Below are positions 5,560 through 6,858 of a stretch of DNA of 6,858 bases, one piece after another. Numbering within the stretch: position 1 is the first letter of the stretch; every line of letters starts with the position of its first letter. Source of the DNA: Thermoleophilia bacterium (GTDB lineage: Bacteria > Actinomycetota > Thermoleophilia > Gaiellales > SKUG01). The notes beneath the pieces were generated by a model. The model did no database searches. It had not been told where the DNA came from and saw only the letters and a program-made list of their open reading frames with translations. Where the stretch lies: NCBI GenBank assembly GCA_025964465.1, contig JAOPYS010000108.1, positions 1 to 6,858 on the forward strand, in the 5' to 3' direction. A program made the position numbers and the translations under genes.

Positions 5560-5601
5560 TCGCGACCTCGTCGCGAGACGCTCGGCGTACTTGAGTACGC
5601 C
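5560..5601 (+). terminator. Palindromic element after the sigma gene, possible terminator
   Basis: Two nested or serial inverted repeats. TCGCGA (5560-5565) pairs with TCGCGA (5571-5576) over a 5-nt loop. GGCGTACT (5584-5591) pairs with AGTACGCC (5594-5601) over 2 nt. The second is a perfect 18-bp near-palindrome. It starts 31 bp after the sigma stop codon. No T-tract follows, so it could be a terminator, a dispersed intergenic repeat or a binding site. Confidence 0.5.
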
Positions 5602-5668
5602 TTCGCGGCTCGCTCCTCGCGCTCCTTGCCCTGGCACCGCAATCGGCACTCAGGTATCGGGATTGGGA

Positions 5669-5698
5669 TTGCCTAGCCGGCGCGGGCGGGGGTACGTT
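5669..5698 (+). promoter_or_regulatory. Promoter for the single-pass membrane protein gene
   Basis: TTGCCT (5669-5674), an 18-bp spacer and TACGTT (5693-5698). The -35 matches 4 of 6 and the -10 fits TANNNT. Predicted start is near 5705, giving a leader of about 31 nt that includes the GGAG ribosome site before ATG 5736. Confidence 0.5.
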
Positions 5699-5735
5699 GG
5701 AAGTCCGCGAGCGTTGGATGAGCGAGGAGTGCGAC

Positions 5736-6128
5736 ATGGCTGCAGCACCGAGCAGGAACCGGCGAGGTACCGTGCACGTGCACGGGGCCGAGGTGAGCAC
5801 GGACCGTGATTCGGCGATGCGGTACGCGGAGACCCTGGCGCTGCTGCTGGCGCTCGCGGCCTTCCTGGTGGCGAGCTGGATCGTGGCGGTGCCGCGTGAC
5901 GGTGCCGAGCTGCTGCAGCCCGACACCGACGGCCCGGCCTCGCGCTTCGGCAGGCAGGTCCAGCACCAGAGCACGGTGCTGGCGAACACGACCGACGTGC
6001 TGCAGCCGATCCCCGGCGGGCGGTCCAGCACGAGCGTGCCGTTGCAGGCGGTGGCCCCGGCGGGCAACGTCGGCGCGGCCGACGGTGGCAGCGGCGCCAC
6101 CCGCGCGGTCGAGGCGACACCGAACTGA
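5736..6128 (+). CDS. Single-pass membrane protein of unknown function in the flagellar locus
   Basis: A 130-aa protein that I do not recognise. The N-terminus (1-29) is polar and basic (PSRNRR, then HVHG). One strong hydrophobic helix runs from about 32 to 52 (TLALLLALAAFLVASWIVAV). The remaining roughly 78 residues are polar, with Gln, Asp, Ser and Gly, ending in an Ala/Gly/Pro low-complexity tail. The positive-inside rule places the N-terminus in the cytoplasm and the tail outside. ATG 5736 was chosen because GGAG ends 6 bp upstream; in-frame ATG 5718 and TTG 5697 lack this, and TTG 5697 overlaps the -10 box. It has its own likely promoter and a terminator-like hairpin after it, so it may be a single-gene unit between the sigma factor gene and flgB. 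A flagellar accessory, envelope or regulatory role is inferred from position only. Confidence 0.65.
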   Translation: MAAAPSRNRRGTVHVHGAEVSTDRDSAMRYAETLALLLALAAFLVASWIVAVPRDGAELLQPDTDGPASRFGRQVQHQSTVLANTTDVLQPIPGGRSSTSVPLQAVAPAGNVGAADGGSGATRAVEATPN

Positions 6129-6180
6129 CGGACCCACCCGCGCCCGGCGGCGCGAGGTCGAGGTCCACGAGCACCTTCGA

Positions 6181-6203
6181 GCCGATCCGCACCGCGGGTC
6201 GGC
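6181..6203 (+). terminator. Terminator-like hairpin before the flgB promoter
   Basis: GCCGATCC (6181-6188) and GGGTCGGC (6196-6203) form an 8-bp stem with one G-U pair and a 7-nt loop, 52 bp after the previous stop codon. A short GTTTCC follows. Its place between a stop codon and the next promoter supports a terminator role. Confidence 0.45.
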
Positions 6204-6226
6204 TCGATGCGTTTCCGGACGACCCC

Positions 6227-6255
6227 TTGCCAGATGCCCGGGCCCGTCGTACAAC
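6227..6255 (+). promoter_or_regulatory. Promoter for the flgB-flgC operon
   Basis: TTGCCA (6227-6232), exactly 17 bp, then TACAAC (6250-6255). Matches are 5 of 6 to TTGACA and 4 of 6 to TATAAT. This looks like a vegetative sigma promoter, not a flagellar TAAA/GCCGATAA type. Transcription from about 6262 gives a leader of about 74 nt before the flgB ATG. Confidence 0.5.
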
Positions 6256-6335
6256 GGAGCCATGGGACCACCGGTTCGCGCCTCCCCAAGGCTCGCGATC
6301 CGCCCCATCACCCCCCGAAAGGCCACCCCCGCGCC

Positions 6336-6755
6336 ATGTTCTCCACCGACGGCATCCTCGGTCGCAACTTCGCGATCGCCAGCTCCGCGCTCGATGGCCT
6401 CGCCATGCGCCAGCAGCTGCACACAGAGAACCTCGCCAACATCGATACCGAGGGGTATCGGGCCAAGACGGTGAACTTCGAGCGCGTGCTCGGGGCAGCC
6501 CTCAACGAGCCCGACCCCGGCACGATGGCGCACAACCCGTTCGGCGCCAGTCGCGCCGTCGCCGACGCCTCCGACGGCGCCTCGCTCTCCGGCTCCTTCG
6601 CCGCCGAGAACAAGCGCGGCAAGGCCGGCGTGGACCGCACCACCGAGGTGTCGGACATGATGAACGACAACATCCGCTTCCGCGTGATCACGCAGCAGGT
6701 CACCAACCAGATCAGCGCCGTACGCAGCGTGATCGCAGAGATGGGCCGCGGCTGA
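6336..6755 (+). CDS. flgB: Flagellar basal-body rod protein FlgB
   Basis: A 139-aa proximal rod protein. FlgB is one of the first rod subunits exported through the flagellar type III apparatus, linking the MS ring to the rest of the rod. The N-terminal helix carries the rod/hook family signature ENLANIDTEGYRA (31-43), with Glu39 where Pro is usual. The C-terminal helix, about 98-135 (the VDRTTEVSDMMNDNIRF segment onward), matches the amphipathic coiled-coil end of FlgB. Length is normal for the family, and there is no cleavable signal, as expected for type III export. ATG 6336 gives the usual short N-terminus. GAAAGG at 6317-6322 is a rather distant Shine-Dalgarno (13 bp). The longer frame from 6207 would add residues with no family resemblance and start upstream of the promoter. 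Its stop overlaps the flgC start by one base (TGATG), implying one operon with translational coupling. Confidence 0.93.
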   Translation: MFSTDGILGRNFAIASSALDGLAMRQQLHTENLANIDTEGYRAKTVNFERVLGAALNEPDPGTMAHNPFGASRAVADASDGASLSGSFAAENKRGKAGVDRTTEVSDMMNDNIRFRVITQQVTNQISAVRSVIAEMGRG

Positions 6756-6858
6756 TGGGCATCTTCGACGGCATCAACCTCGCAGAGGGCGCCATGTCGG
6801 TGCACCGCCTGCGATCGGAGATCGCGGCGCAGAACATCGCCAACGTCTACACCCCCGG
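6755..6858 (+). CDS. flgC: Flagellar basal-body rod protein FlgC, N-terminal part
   Basis: The first 34 codons of FlgC, cut by the window edge. The sequence begins MGIFDGINLAEGAMSVHR and includes the rod-protein signature AAQNIANVYTP (24-34), which corresponds to the family AxNIANxxT motif. FlgC is a proximal rod subunit that assembles next to FlgB and FliE. The ATG shares its A with the flgB stop codon and has no strong Shine-Dalgarno of its own, which fits translation coupled to flgB. fliE and further flagellar genes are expected downstream, but this cannot be seen here. Confidence 0.92.
   Translation, partial: MGIFDGINLAEGAMSVHRLRSEIAAQNIANVYTP

Larger units (their letters stand above)
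5529..5735 (+). other. 207-bp intergenic region after the sigma factor gene
   Basis: Holds the palindromic element at 5560-5601 and the promoter at 5669-5698. A GGGATT direct repeat (5659-5670) overlaps the -35. Only weakly coding frames are present, and I call no gene here. Confidence 0.5.

Noticed and set aside
4518..5642. A 374-codon minus-strand frame across the sigma factor gene
   Set aside because: It is antisense to clear sigma regions 2 and 4, has no recognisable domain and begins without a ribosome site.
5632..5646. TGGCAC followed by CGCAA, resembling half of a sigma-54 promoter
   Set aside because: The GC-containing -12 element is missing at the right spacing, and sigma-54 is generally absent from actinobacteria.
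6316..6330. CGAAAGG before flgB, reminiscent of part of a c-di-GMP riboswitch core
   Set aside because: The other conserved blocks of that riboswitch are absent and the match is too short. It is better read as a distant Shine-Dalgarno.
1..6858. CRISPR arrays, tRNA or rRNA genes, insertion sequences, attachment sites
   Set aside because: I found no regularly spaced direct repeats with unique spacers, no tRNA-like cloverleaf, no transposase or integrase frame and no terminal inverted repeats with target duplications.

Overview
This 6.86 kb window is very GC-rich, with strongly G/C-biased third codon positions. It appears to come from a flagellated, high-GC actinobacterium. The clues are an Rv3717-like peptidoglycan amidase with the two-cysteine signature seen in mycobacteria, a polytopic alpha/beta-hydrolase of an actinobacterial type, leaderless-looking promoters with TANNNT -10 boxes, and a bacterial flagellar locus. 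Motile Solirubrobacterales (Thermoleophilia) would fit, but that placement is inference and was not tested.

Left block (1-1755, minus strand). Three genes read leftward. In transcription order they are a secreted zinc amidase (1755-1009), a small cytoplasmic DUF1795/DcrB-like protein (907-488) and a secreted Pro/Ala/Lys-rich protein with 48-bp tandem repeats that leaves the window at base 1. The gaps hold a candidate promoter whose spacer is a perfect inverted repeat, and a leader with a run of small hairpins. Divergent from the amidase is a 126-aa membrane protein (1828-2208). The two genes appear to have back-to-back leaderless promoters with the same -10 hexamer.

Middle block (2321-4507). 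A 587-aa alpha/beta-hydrolase with an N-terminal membrane domain runs rightward. It meets a second DUF1795-like gene tail to tail, and the two stop codons abut with no base between them inside a 10-bp palindrome. Two DUF1795 proteins near an envelope amidase and a membrane-anchored hydrolase invite comparison with DUF1795 (EagR) chaperone/effector partnerships. That is speculative, because nothing of a secretion machine is visible here.

Right block (4508-6858, plus strand). A FliA/WhiG-family sigma factor is followed by a palindromic intergenic element, a 130-aa single-pass membrane protein of unknown function with its own plausible promoter, a terminator-like hairpin, another promoter, then flgB and the start of flgC, which overlap by one base. 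This is the entrance to a flagellar rod/basal-body operon. The sigma factor has clear regions 2 and 4, but I cannot recognise the usual region 3 motif. This is the most notable protein-level oddity in the window.
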